Part shown: positions 1-11,922 of the stretch, piece by piece
Numbering within the stretch: the first letter of the stretch is position 1
How the letters are laid out: every line of letters starts with the position of its first letter
Assembly (NCBI RefSeq): GCF_018320785.1
Contig: NC_054869.1
Location: forward strand, 36,000,289 to 36,064,288
From: Cheilinus undulatus
Lineage: Eukaryota > Chordata > Actinopteri > Labriformes > Labridae
Length of the DNA stretch: 64,000 nucleotides
Direction: 5' to 3'
Notes under the pieces: generated by a model
The model's database searches: none
The model's input: only the letters and a program-made list of their open reading frames with translations
What the model was told of the DNA's origin: nothing
Program-made: the position numbers and the translations under genes

Positions 1-1553
1 ACAACGCGTTTTTGTGGTATCTTAATATTTAATAGTAAAGAAAAAGGAATATGGTAAAAAGCAAAAAAATGGTAAAGAAAAACATGGAATATTGATATGC
101 AGCGGTTCATAACATCTAAAAAGAAATCCATTATTTTTAGCAATTTTCACGCCAAGATTCATCTTCCCCTTGATGACCTCTTGAGGGGCCGGAAACCCCA
201 CTTTGAAAACACTACAATAGAGGGTTTAGCTGTGTAAAAGGATGGTTTTTAGCTTAAACTTAATAAAATAAGATGGATAAGAAATCTTCATTGTCAGAGC
301 ACAAGTGGAATGAAATGCTAATGGAGCAAACTTTTGTATGCCTTTTCTATGTCATATGGGAGAGATTTCCAGGCTTGAGTTGCATGATAAAATGCTGCTT
401 CATTGTGTCAACCAGTAAGCCCAGCTGAATCCATATCTGTCATACAAACTAGATAATTATATTCACTAAAAGAAGGCCACAAATTAATCGTAAACATTTT
501 TCCTTTTGGCCCGGTTGTGACTCACTGTCCAATGCATTCATGTGTCACTGGTCAGATGGCCAACGAGATGTTTTGACACCTTGGGCTCCTCGTCAGTCAG
601 AAACTCACCCGGAAAGACTGACAGACAGTCAGACAGACGTCTCCTGGAGCCCGCTGCTGCTTATTCAATTCAGAATATTTTAATAAAGCAGACAGGCAGA
701 GAGAAATAAGGCTAGGAGGAGTAAGGGCGGAGAGATAAGGTGCAAAAAAAGAAGGTGGGGTATAGGAAGTGAGTGACAAAGAACAAGGGGGATGCTGACA
801 TATGGGGGGAAATTATAGAGCGGGAGGGGGTAAGAATGGAGAGAGTGAAAGTAAAAGGAGGGTTTCTGACAGAAAGAGGGTGAAATGAGTGGGTGGAACA
901 GGGAGACAGGCAGAGGGGGCGAGCGAGAAGGTGGAGGTAGGTTAATGGAGAAAGAGAGTAGAGGGAGAGGAAGGGGGTTGGATAGGAGTGATGGAGGTGA
1001 ATAGAAAGGGGTGGACAGCTTGGTGTATGGACATCACACGCATGGGCCTCAGGAGGAGCCAGGGAGGAAGGAGGAGGAGGAGGGTGTCCATGCCGCTCCA
1101 CAGCCTCACAAAGGACACTGACTTCCTGGCTCGACATAGTTCTTTTTTCTGTGACCCATCGGGCAGGAAAGAGGCTCAAAGAGGAGCGCTGGTCTTAAGT
1201 GGAAGGGGGCTAAAGTATCCTTTCCACCCTCGAGTGCGCTGGGTTTAGTTAAAAGTAACACACAGGGGAAATTAGAGTATTCTTTTCAGCATGTTATTAC
1301 TTTTGTATGAATTATTCTTGTCTGTTCTGCAGTGAGTCGCTCCAGTCTCAGCGGGATCGACAGCAACAGGGACAAACAGGCTGAGAGCTGAATAAAAAGC
1401 CAACAGCAGCAGGCCTACTGTACGCCTAAGCTCCTCCTCTCACTGGGATGGATGCACAAAACAACGGCTGGCCTTTTCCCTCTAAACCTCATCCCGCGTC
1501 ACTGTAGGCTCAGGGCTAATAGGTAACCATGGTTACAGGCCTCACACATCCCT

Positions 1554-1556
<3 letters not shown>

Positions 1557-1584
<28 letters not shown>
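1557..1584 (+). repeat. Poly(T) tract
   Basis: 28 consecutive T followed by CAGG. It mimics a splice acceptor, but no exon-like frame follows. Confidence 0.9.
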
Positions 1585-2628
1585 CAGGGAAAGGGACTAG
1601 AGTAAAGGAGAGGGGGTCTGTGTTGTTACCTGGTTGCCCTTGTATCACTGATGCTTATCCGATCACTCCATCTTCATATAGCCGTCCATTACTGTGCACG
1701 CTCAGTCCCCCAATCCCTCTACAGCACACAGCTCAGCTGGAGAGGAATAAATGAGACCGAAACCAGCAGCCTGATGGGGCTCACTGCTTCAGGATAGCTT
1801 TTTTTTTGGTCCAACACAGTGGAAGGTCTCAAACTTGCTGCTTCACCTCACAATTAGGGGGACTAAGAAATCAGCTTTTTCTGCTGTCTGTGGAAACGGA
1901 CAGCTGGAGTTAAACGCCATTCTCTTGTAAAAGATTCTGTCTGTTTTGAGGCCTAAAAAATATTTGATCTTGATAACTTATCACACACAGATTTACAGGG
2001 AGAAATTTACTGATTACAAGGGAGGTACAATATTGATATTGCGATACTTCACTGACTTGTCCTGTTAAAATGATCAGTTTTCTGGCCCAAATATCGATAA
2101 TGGTTAGATTTGCTTAGAAATATGCACAGGCTCACTGAGTCACTCCTGCATTACTGCATGATATCAGAAGAAAGTAACACCAAATTGCAATGAAAAAATA
2201 CATGACTTAAATCTTTACAGAGGCATTTCTTTATTCTTCAGTTAATCAGAAATTGTGATGTATGATTCATTCATTTATCATAAATTCATCACAGAATCGC
2301 TGTAGGTGTTTTCACAGTGCATTTCTGTGTCAGCGCTGTAAAGTAGCTCTGGCCTCTGTACGCCATTTATACATTCATACTGATACTACAATGGCATAAT
2401 ACATTAATCTGATCAATATTTTTAGACAAGAATCACATATTGTATCATATTGTTATTGTTTCATGAGTTACTCCACGACCCCCCTACTTATTTCCAGTGT
2501 GGCAGCCGTTAAACTGAGCTTTGAGCTGGAATGTGAACTGACCTTTCTATTAGAGATTTTGCACAAGTGCTACTGTCCATCAATGCTGTGTAGTTTGAGC
2601 AACTTTCTGCTCAGCAGTGATGCTCTAC

Positions 2629-4275
2629 TAGGGGTGGGACAAAAAAATCGACACACTGGAATATCGCGATATTTCCTTGCGCAAGACTGTATCAATATTT
2701 TAAAATGCAGTATCGATATTTTATTAATTAATAATTCCCTTTGTTGTTGTGGTAGTTTGTGGTGTAATTTCGCCCCCTGACCGCAAGTTGGTGGCAGGCA
2801 TCGCCAGCTGCCAGTTGACTCTTGCCCCGTCTCTCTTTAGACTGAGATCACACGAGACTTCTGGTCTGAGTGATCCGGTTGCTCGTACCTACGCTGCAGA
2901 GCGACTTCTGCCGCATTCATAGCGGATATGTGGACTTATTTTGGCTTCCAAACCATTAAAGACAGCACAAACTTAGACAGGGGTTAGACCGTCATTTGCA
3001 AAATATGCCACACCAGAGTGAAATACTCATTAGCATTAGCATTACAGCTAACAGCCAACGTCAACAAGCAAGGCTGTTGAAGCTACCGCTGGTCTCTGCT
3101 CATGTAACCATAACCACAGTCAATACTTTGTTTTACTTCTAAGGACCTGTGCTGTGTAGTGTTGTTAAGAATGACGGCTTCCGTAATTCGATTAAAAAAA
3201 CACTGGCCTGTCACGTCATGGCCTCCGCAAAACACAGTCCATCAGTCTTTAAAGATGGTTGTGACGATTAGCTCTTCTCCCATAGTCTCCCTCCACAAAC
3301 ACCTGGTCATTAAGTGATGACATGAAAGCTGATGTGAAAAATAAAAGATTGGAGTACATCCACTCTGTATTGATTTTATATTGATTTATTCCCCTTCTCT
3401 CAAAAAGAAACAAAAACCGACAGCAGTTTTTCAGTGCAGCAAATGGGGATTGCACAAAGATAGTTAAAATGCGAGATGATCCAGGGCTACATATTTTTAT
3501 AAAGACATATTTTTATAAAGAGCTTAATTCTATTTTGTTAGATTAAATATTAACTTAAAATTACATAGAGTTATATATGTAAACTTAAACCAAAAAGCAA
3601 GGCAATTTGTGTTTGGTACATTTCTTTGTTGTAACAATGCTATAATTAATCTTACACCACTGGAAAGCCTGTTTATTACCCTTTTAAATGGTGCTGCATT
3701 TGTAAGGATCATGCATTTGTGGTATGAGCAGCAGAGCTGAGTATGTGGGTTGCGCCCATGAAAAATGTGCCAAATCTTCTCTGCCAATGCTAAACAGCTT
3801 ATTTTGCTGTTGCTATTGACTCTTGTTGACTCTTCAAACTTCAATAATCCAATCCACCAAACACCAAACAAGAGCCAACAGGCTTTCCAACGGTATAAGA
3901 TTTATTACCAAGAAACATTGTTACAACAAAGAAATAATGTACTAAACACAAATTGCCTTACTTTTTGTTTTAAGTTTATATACATAAATATACTCTGTAA
4001 AGACTTTATGCAGTTGATGTTCAGTCTTCAGCTCAGTCTGTGGCAAATTCTGTGAAACTGACACTAAATTGCAGTGAATAAATAGAGAAATCCTGTACTT
4101 GACCATTTTACAACTATTTTTCTATTTTCTAGTTAGGCATATCTTTTGATATATTGTTATACAATTTTCTTGCAATGTATTGGTTATCGCAGTATCCCTG
4201 TATCGTGATAATATTGGAATCAAGGACCATGTATCATGTAATGTATCGTGAGGTACCCTGTGATTCCCTGCCCTA
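2629..4275 (+). mobile_element. hAT-like DNA transposon remnant with 8-bp target-site duplication
   Basis: The left end reads TAGGGGTGGGAC and the right end TTCCCTGCCCTA, imperfect inverted repeats. The element is flanked by identical TGCTCTAC at 2,621-2,628 and 4,276-4,283, the 8-bp duplication diagnostic of hAT insertion. Subterminal TATCG/CGATA motifs occur at both ends. It is 1,647 bp and carries only a broken start of a transposase, so it is non-autonomous. Confidence 0.8.
2928..3030 (+). pseudogene. BED zinc-finger remnant of a hAT transposase
   Basis: Inside the hAT-like element, MWTYFGFQTIKD is followed by a stop and a frameshift and then TVICKICHTRVKYS. This is the WxYFGF...CxxC signature of the BED-type DNA-binding finger at the N-terminus of ZBED/hAT transposases. 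The distal His pair is not preserved. It is clearly inactive. Confidence 0.65.
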
Positions 4276-4682
4276 TGCTCTACTAAAGTTGGATCTTTAC
4301 ATTTGTGCAGTTATGTCCAAGATGGTAGTGAGTGCATATTATCTTGCAGTATAACATAACACACAGGGCCGGATCCAAAAAAGAGTAGCACTGCTTATTT
4401 GTGTGTGCAAATCCATTGCAAATTGCAGAAAAAGAAGGCATCAGAGTATGTAAAAAGGGGGAAACTAACACAAACTACATGCAAACCACTTTGCCAAGCA
4501 AACAGTGTCCTTGGTGTGCCTGTGCCGTTTACGTGCATGTAAATTAGGAAACATCCAAAAAATTCAGCACAACATGGTTCTCTATCTCTTCCTTACTTAT
4601 TGTAAGCATAATTCTTAAAGTTCAAATAAATGCATTGATAAAATAATGATTTGCACAGCAGATACTTTTACATCATAGAAAA

Positions 4683-6049
4683 TAGGGCTGGACAATACGA
4701 TCAAAAATCGTGTTTCGATATTTTTAAGCTTAATGGCCATATTCAATATATATCACAATGTATCCATTATGTAAGAAAAACAGAAATAGTCAAATCCACA
4801 TAAACCAGGTGCAGGTATGTAAGCTGATACATAGAAAATCTAGGTAAGGGAATGGAGGAAGTGTAAGTACACTTATGCGCCTGAAAATAAATATGAGAAT
4901 ACACTCTTGAATTTGTATTTGGATCTGAAGGTATATGTATGGATGCATGTCTATACAGTATAAAAATTGTATGTATGCATATAAGAGTATGTATGAATGT
5001 GTATACAGTGTGTTTATATTGATATTTATATGTATGTATGTATATGCCAAGTATATATGAATTTATGTGTCTTTATCAGTGGTCACATTCTCTGCTGAAC
5101 TCTTCAGTATGATCCTGGGGAAAATAGCTGGTTTGGAGACAACCCTGTTTCACCTCCCAATCCTCCATAAAATGGACTGTCACACTCACATATGGCTCAC
5201 AGGTCCTGCTGGACCTCATGTTGGTGGTCAGCCTGAAGTGAGTCACATTTGTGATAAGGCCCTCGCAGACTTCATGTCTGTCAGTGTTTGTCAGTAATTC
5301 TCTTGCAAAATAATTGCGACTTGGCAACTAGTATCTCGGATCAATCGTTTATAGCAGAATTATAAAAACTTCCTGCTCCACAGTTGTAACAGGGGCCATG
5401 TCTTAAACAATGTGGTAGGCAACAACTCTGGTAATGTCAACCCACTTTTGACCTGTTTTGTCATATGGCACTGCACTGCTTAATGGCGCTTGCAGCGATG
5501 ATTGTGGTGCAGATGGCTGCGGAGGCTTCAGGTTCTGGGTCTCAGCACGGAGTTCTACACTCTCCTTACTTCACTTTGTGCCACTGATGTAAATGGTGGA
5601 ACAGATTCGTCGGGCTTGAACCTTTTGTTGGGACATGTTTTTGGCACTCCACAGAAAAGTTTTTTTGCATCTTGTCTAAAACTTTACACCCGAACCATCT
5701 CCAAATACTTGAGCTAGAGTTTTTCTTTTTGACGGCTAGCTCCTCTCCTCCTTCGTTGCTCCCATCTCTCTCTGCATCCACATTGTCCTGCTCGCTGCAT
5801 ACAGGTATTGTTGTTGTGAATGAGCAGGGGGAGGGGTTTTTCTAAGTTTCAATTTTGTTCAGTGGGAAAGAGGAGGGCAGGATGACGGGTAACAGGGTAA
5901 CAGGCAATGACAAAAGAAGAAGACAAGCCAGGAGCTGCACGGAAGACATGTAAAGTGTTATTTTAACTATATTGATATATTGATACACTATATCTCGTTT
6001 AAAAGATATAACCGTATATTTTAAAAACTTGATATATCGCCCAGCATTA
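4683..6049. mobile_element. Second hAT-like element
   Basis: The left end is TAGGGCTGGACAATACGAT and the right end, read inward, is TAATGCTGGGCGATATAT. Both are followed by AT-rich subterminal repeats with TATCG motifs. It contains a BED-finger remnant on the minus strand. No flanking 8-bp duplication could be aligned, so the exact ends are approximate. It begins about 400 bp after the first hAT-like copy, a local cluster. Confidence 0.6.
5566..5781 (-). pseudogene. BED zinc-finger remnant of a hAT transposase (71-residue open frame)
   Basis: The frame contains SSSSIWRWFGCKVLDKMQKN, then VECQKHVPTKG, then PTNLFHHLHQWH. This matches the BED-finger layout W-x-W-F-G, C-x2-C and H-x4-H, except that the first Cys of the pair is lost (SVEC in place of a CxxC). 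No catalytic region follows. Confidence 0.65.
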
Positions 6050-7491
6050 ATTGATTAATGACTCAACACAAAACTTAAAAACAAGTGATAAAATTGTATC
6101 GTGAACCCTTTATCATGCATGATGTAATTTACATCATATCAAGAGCTGAGTGAAGAAAACAAAACCTTGAAACTGAAATATCCTGATGGAGCTGTATGTG
6201 TTTTATTTGCCGATATATCAGTGAGGCCTCAGAGAAGACTAAATTTGGTGTTCCTCCAGACAGACACTGGGGTTGATAATAAGGAAAATTAGATAAATTT
6301 CATACAGTTAGAGTTGGATGTTTTTTGTTTATTTTAGAGTTTCCACACCTGGATGTCTCCAATCAAGGTGTGCTCCCCATCACCTGGCATGTGTAATCAA
6401 AGACAGAGTGCAGTGGAAAAGCACACCGCTGAAGAGATGGACTGAGACAACGGGAATGACATTGTGGAGGTGAAGAGCTCTCAGGTCGCCCCCAGCAGTA
6501 CTCATCTGGGAGCTGATGTGTGAAGTTGGGGGTTTAGTGTGGGTGTGGGTGTTGAAGCAGGTGATGGAGTTTAGCGGGTTGTGTTCAGGGTTCAAAGAGC
6601 AGCCCTCGGAGCGCATCACGTCTTTATTCTGACGACCGGGAAGCACAGGCGTACCTGTCGTTTGATTGGCTCCCGATCTGGCTGCCACGGCAACCCCTCA
6701 CTCATCCTTCCTCCCTGTCTCCTCCCTCCCTCCCTCCCTCACTTCCTTCCTTTCCTCCTCCCCCCTCCTCCGGTTCCACAGCTAGGCTCACAGATGAGTC
6801 GCGCTCAGACAGGTGAGATAGCTCATGAATATTTATGCAGTGGGATTTCATTCCTCCTGCCACTGGCCCCTCCCCCTCTCCATCGCTGGGCTGCGTTTGT
6901 CCTTCACGGTAAGAGGCAGCGTCCTCGCTCCTGTCCCTCAGGTTAATCTGCCTACTCTCTAGCCAGGGCGTGTGTGAGTGTGTATGCGTATTTGCCTGGT
7001 AAGTAGGTTTCCCCCTAGTGAGTGATGAGAAGGCAGACCTGTCACAAGGGGGCCCCCTGAGATTGAGCGCTCCTAACACCTTTCATAACCCCCCCACACA
7101 CACACACACTCTTGAGCAGGTCTGAGCTGTGAAAAAGCTTACACCCAGTTCGATGACTATCTGTGTCCTTAAATATGGACTTTCAAATTAAATCAGTGCA
7201 TCTTCATAGTTTCAACACGTATTTGTTGTTTCAGCCATGACTCCTTAAACTTGTGATGAGAAGTTTTACTGTTTTGATAATTTCCAGGGCCTGTATTTTT
7301 AATTCTAAATATTGTACATCTTTTGTTGTTCTTGCTGTTTTTGTTCTCTATTGGTCTGTTATCATACTGTTTTAGAGCAGATAATTAACACTTTTAAAGG
7401 TCTATTGCTTACTTCCATTTCTAATAAAACAAAACCTTTTTTTTCCTAAAGGCATAAAAAGGAACATATAAACATTTCAAAAGACAGTCTG

Positions 7492-8146
7492 TAGGGCCCC
7501 ATGAAATCTGTTTTATTTTATGCCCAATTCTGTTTTTTCAGTGTAATTTTTTGGAATTCCATTTTTTACCTTGACATTAATTTTACCATCTAAGAAAGTG
7601 TCCTTTTTATATAAGTGAATACATTTTTTGCTTATTAGATATGAACAACCCTAATTTATTGAAGAGCTGCAGTTGGTCCACAAGCCAGAGCTTCATTAAC
7701 TCTGATATAAACGAATGATAATCAGTGTAACAATAAAATATTTCCGTCGTTTTAATACATTCATTTAAATTGTGAAGCTTGACTCAAGTCTGAAGCCTGT
7801 GAAAGGTGGGTAGGTCTTCAAGTTAAGCCTTAAGTCACAGCTGTGTGCCAGGCATATATACTCCTCACTTCCTCTCTACAACTCCCTGGTGCGATGGTAT
7901 AAAAATAACTTGTAGCACGCATTGTATGGTAGCAGTGGATGAATATTTGTAAAGCAGGGCAAGGGTTGTGCCAGGTGTAAGTGATCACCTGAAATATTCT
8001 CCCCAGATATGCATTCCCCTTTTCATGACAACAGCATTTCAGACAAATTAAGTCAATTTCTGAGATATTCCACTTAAGGTTCTGTTTTATGTCCAATTTT
8101 GCGATTCCATCGGCAATTCAGTTAACATGGATACCATAGGGCCCTA
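7492..8146. mobile_element. Non-autonomous DNA transposon with TAGGGCCC ends
   Basis: The element starts TAGGGCCCCATGAAATC and ends CCATAGGGCCCTA. AGTCTG flanks it immediately on both sides (7,486-7,491 and 8,147-8,152), consistent with a target-site duplication of at least 6 bp. It is about 655 bp and AT-rich. A TCTGTTTTAT...CCAATT segment occurs near both ends in direct orientation. No transposase is seen. The superfamily is uncertain; hAT-like is most likely. Confidence 0.6.
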
Positions 8147-8344
8147 AGTCTGCAGCAGCTCTCAGATGCCCTCTCTTGCAGGCCACTACTGTGAGACCCC
8201 ACCTCTGTCAGGACCATAGGTAAGGTTAGGGTAAGAGCTAAGATAAGGGTCAACGTGGAAAACTTGACCTGCAAAACCTAGTCGAGTAAAGCCGAGTAAA
8301 CTGTCTGCTTACTGGAAAATCTTGTCCTCTATGAAACACTCTAA

Positions 8345-8665
8345 TGCGGCTAACGTAGCTAAGGCTAAAGATAAAGCTTCAGCACCTACGTTTGCTGTGT
8401 AAGCGATGAAGCTGAAGACTACATCTTTTCCAGCTTTGCTTATCTCGTAAACCCATATTTTATTCACATAAAATAGCTATGTAGCCAACGTAGCTAAAGA
8501 TTAAGAAGCTACGTTAGCTATGGTAGCTTCTGATACATTTGCTAAAGCTAACTAAGCTTCATTAGCGACATAGCTGTGTGACTAACATAGCTACATTAGC
8601 ATTGGCTATGCTTGCTACCGCTCACTTGCTTGCAGCTATGTTAGCTTTAGCTTTAGCTAACAAAG
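8345..8665. repeat. Degenerate AGCTA/TTAGCT-rich low-complexity tract
   Basis: Over about 320 bases the words GCTA, AGCTA, TTAGCT and AAGCT recur irregularly on both strands (for example TTAGCTTTAGCTTTAGCTAA near 8,641). This looks like a decayed short-unit minisatellite. No coding capacity. Confidence 0.55.
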
Positions 8666-8795
8666 GTAAAGTGAGCCACTCTTAAAATGTGTCTTTACAT
8701 GGTTTAATCTGGATTAGATCCCTGACTTTTTTTGTTTTATTTATGAAATTAGGCTGGCCACACACTTGAAGATTTTCAAATCTTAAACCATTTTT

Positions 8796-9514
8796 ACCTC
8801 TGCCAAGGAGGTTATGTGATCAGGTGGGTTTGTTAGTTTGTTCGTTTGTTAGCAGCATAACTCAAAAAGTTGTGGAAAGATTTTGATGAAATTTTCAGGA
8901 AATGTCAGAAATAGCATAAGGAAGAACTGATTAGATTTTTGGGAGTGATCCGGATCACTGTCTGGATCCAGGAATTTTTTAAAGGATTCTGTACTATTGG
9001 GAGATAGGGCTAATGGTGGAGGTTGGCGATGTTACCACTTTACACCAGGAGATGGTGTACATGAGTAACTTCAATCCCAGCAGCATTTTGGGTGTGTTTC
9101 TATTCAAAGTTTTGGAGTTTATAGAGTTTGAAAGATGCACGCCCGGTCGAGGAGACGAGTCAGAGCGTAACAGAGAGGAAAACAGCAAATTGTAGCGAGA
9201 ATACACACAATGCTCGGAGAAATAGAGGAACATTCACCCTCTGCCATGACTTCCAGTTGTCCAGTGAGACTATGGGTGAGACTGTCAGTGCATCTGTTGG
9301 TACCAGCAGGCAACACTTTCGCCACGACAGTCCACCCAAAGTAAAGCCAATGCTTTGCCTCACCCCGTGTCCACCCCACCGGGGAGGGAGTGATCGGCAA
9401 ATGCAGGGGTTGGGGGCACATGGGGATGGATCCAGGAATTTTTTAAAGGATTCCTCACTATTGGGAGATAGGGCTAATGATGGAGGTCTGCACTCTCCAA
9501 GTGCTTTTCTAGTT
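8796..9514 (+). repeat. Fish interspersed repeat split by an internal 60-bp duplication
   Basis: The segment starting CCTCTGCCAAGGAGGTTATG, with AACTCAAAAAGTTGTGG and GATCCGGATCACTGTCTGG, resembles a common fish repeat. Its GGATCCAGGAATTTTTTAAA block (8,965-9,022) recurs at 9,427-9,486, with about 400 bases of other sequence between. The second block leads into the usual end of the repeat (GGTCTGCACTCTCC). Family identity is from memory, without a search. Confidence 0.5.
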
Positions 9515-11642
9515 AGAACAAGTGGGACAGACCTGTGGACGATTTTTAAAACATGGGAGACAGACATAAGGACAAATTCAAACAATTTTTCATTTAATAA
9601 ACCTCTGAATGCACACACTAGACAACTCACTCAGACTGTGAGGCCACACACCTACCGACCTGGTGTGATCAAGTGACTTCAGAGGAAAAAACAAACATGT
9701 ATATCTATCGATACCATCAGCTTGCTGTCCCTCCAACACAGGCTGTCCATACATGCATCACAGGTGCAGCAAAAATCAGAAAACAAGGAAAGAATCAAGA
9801 TGAAATCCTGGCTGGAATTAAGGTACAGTTTAAGTCTGTGAGCGGTGAAAGTACTGTGTATATCAACCAGCTGGTGCTGGTACCTGGTCTGCTTGCTCTC
9901 ATTGGTTGTTTTGGGTACTTCGTCAGAGGCATTATGACCTAGAATCATGAATATCAAACGTGTTTGATATTTACAATTCGGGGTCTGCGAGGCTACAACT
10001 CAATTTGGAGAAATAAAACAATCATGTTGACATCACAAGCTTGGGGATTATTCAGACAGACAGTCGTTTGCGATGAGGCTTCACTTGGGAAACAACCCCC
10101 ATGATTGTCTGTGGAGGCAAATCCTGTCTTATATTGGGCTTAAACTGGTGTGGCTAAGGCAGGTGTGGCCAGCCTTAGTCTGTAATGTTCGTAATTTGGG
10201 TATTTCATGAATGTAACTGCCAGACTTTGTATTTAAAAAAAAAGTTGAATTCCATCCTGACGGGAGCATCATCTCACATAAGTTATCTGCAAGAGGGGGC
10301 GCGCAGCCAGACCTGTCTCAAACATTTGGCCTAAATACATGTTCAAATTGATAAAGGCAAGACGCTAGGATTTCCATTATCTACATTAAAGAAAACATGG
10401 TTATATATATTATATAGAATAAATAACACTTCTAGATGGTAACTCTTGGACTTAACACACAAAACCTCATGTGAGCATACTTTATTAAATGTTTTTGTCA
10501 TTTCTGAAAATAACAGACCTGAATTTAAACATTTAAGTTGAAAGGGAGAGAGCAAAGGCTGGGAAGCTATGAGAAATAAGCTTTACATTAAAATATAAAG
10601 CTGTTTATGTTATTAAAAAACAACCTATAAATAGTAGAACCAGAGAGAGACTTTTGCAGTGCTCTATTTATGTCCTCCAGAGCTGTATAATTGAAAAAAT
10701 GTTTTTTTTTTTTTTAATGGCAGAAAAGACAAACGTAATCACTTCAGACTGCTTACTTGTGATTGAACTTTGTCATGTTTTCACCATTTTAAAGACTAAA
10801 TTGGTCATCAGTTGTTTTTAAAAATAGATGTTTCCTTTGTGTGAATGTTCTGGTGGGGTGTTTGATTCATGGGAAACAAAGTCTCTGTTTAATAGAATTT
10901 ATAAACTGATAAATAATGACAGTAGTTTCTTGTGAAAGGCAATACCTTGAGCTAAGAGGCAAGACAGTCATTCAGATATTATATATAGCACATTTCAGCA
11001 ACAAGGCCATTCAAAGAACTTCACACAAGACATTTAAACATAATAACAATGGGGAATGAAAGACTCAAGGGAGTGTTTTAAAGGTTGTGACATAAGCCAA
11101 TGAAAATCCAAAAGAAGATAAACTCAAAACAAAACAGAAATAGCATAGTTTAAGCTACAGAATAAGAATAAAAGGTAAATGTTACAGTGCATTGTCATAA
11201 TTAAAGTAGATATTAGGAAAATATTAAAAGGCTCAATGCTGTAGCAGTAACGAGCCAGGTCAGTTAAATCCTTAATGCTAAATTACAAGAAAAGTAGAGC
11301 CATGTCATGAAATGTATTTTTATACTAACCTGACATCAACAATTAAGGCTGATAACAGGGTTAAGATTTTTACTGATTCTCAGTGAGGAAATTCTAGCAT
11401 TGCAGCAACACAAGACAAAAAGGATATGGTAAAATACAATAGAGTTGAAATTAGGATATATCATAAATGTTGTATACAGCTGACATTATGCTCAATAATT
11501 GAATATTGAAAGAGACATGATGTAAAGTGGCACGGTGGAATGATCAGTAGCAGCCTGTTACCTTGACAGCTATGTAATAACATTTAACATGGGTTAATAC
11601 AGAACATTCAGCATGATAATAAGATGTTTATGGTACAATGTA

Positions 11643-11922
11643 CACTATATAGACAAAAGTTTTTTGGCCACAGCTGTTAATTATTGAATTCAGGTGTTTC
11701 AATCAGACCCGTCGCCACAGTTGTATAAAATCAAGCACCTAGCCATGCAGTCTCCAAACATATGTGATACAAAATGGTCATTCAGAAGAACTCAGTGACT
11801 TCAAGCATGGTACTGTGATTGGATGCCACCTTTGCAATAAGTTGGTTTATGAGATTTCATCCCTGCTGGGTTTCCATGGCCCAGCAGCTGCATGCAAGCC
11901 TCACATCACCAAGTCCAATATG
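11643..11922 (+). mobile_element. Truncated Tc1/mariner element
   Basis: After a TA (11,641-11,642) the sequence CACTATATAGACAAAAGT starts a Tc1-type inverted repeat. The body that follows, with GTATAAAATCAAGCACCTAG, GATTGGATGCCACCT and CCATGGCCCAGCAGCTGCAT, parallels the more complete copy at 32,199-33,317. Most of the transposase and the right inverted repeat are gone. Confidence 0.7.

Noticed and set aside
712..1179. 155-codon minus-strand frame rich in Pro, Ser, Leu and His
   Set aside because: It is the translation of a purine-rich plus-strand tract (CT-rich on the minus strand), which avoids stops by composition.
1557..1588. Poly(T) plus CAG resembling a splice acceptor
   Set aside because: The sequence after it does not extend as a recognisable exon and no donor fits a known protein.
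6702..7079. 125-codon minus-strand frame ending in a Gly/Glu-rich run
   Set aside because: The run is the reverse of a (CCCT)n-like pyrimidine tract; no domain or splice context.
9128..9676. 182-codon open frame, one of the longest in the window, with a 156-codon frame opposite
   Set aside because: It runs through an interspersed repeat and its duplicated block, has no splice context or recognisable domain, and both strands are open. Best explained as chance within repeat sequence.
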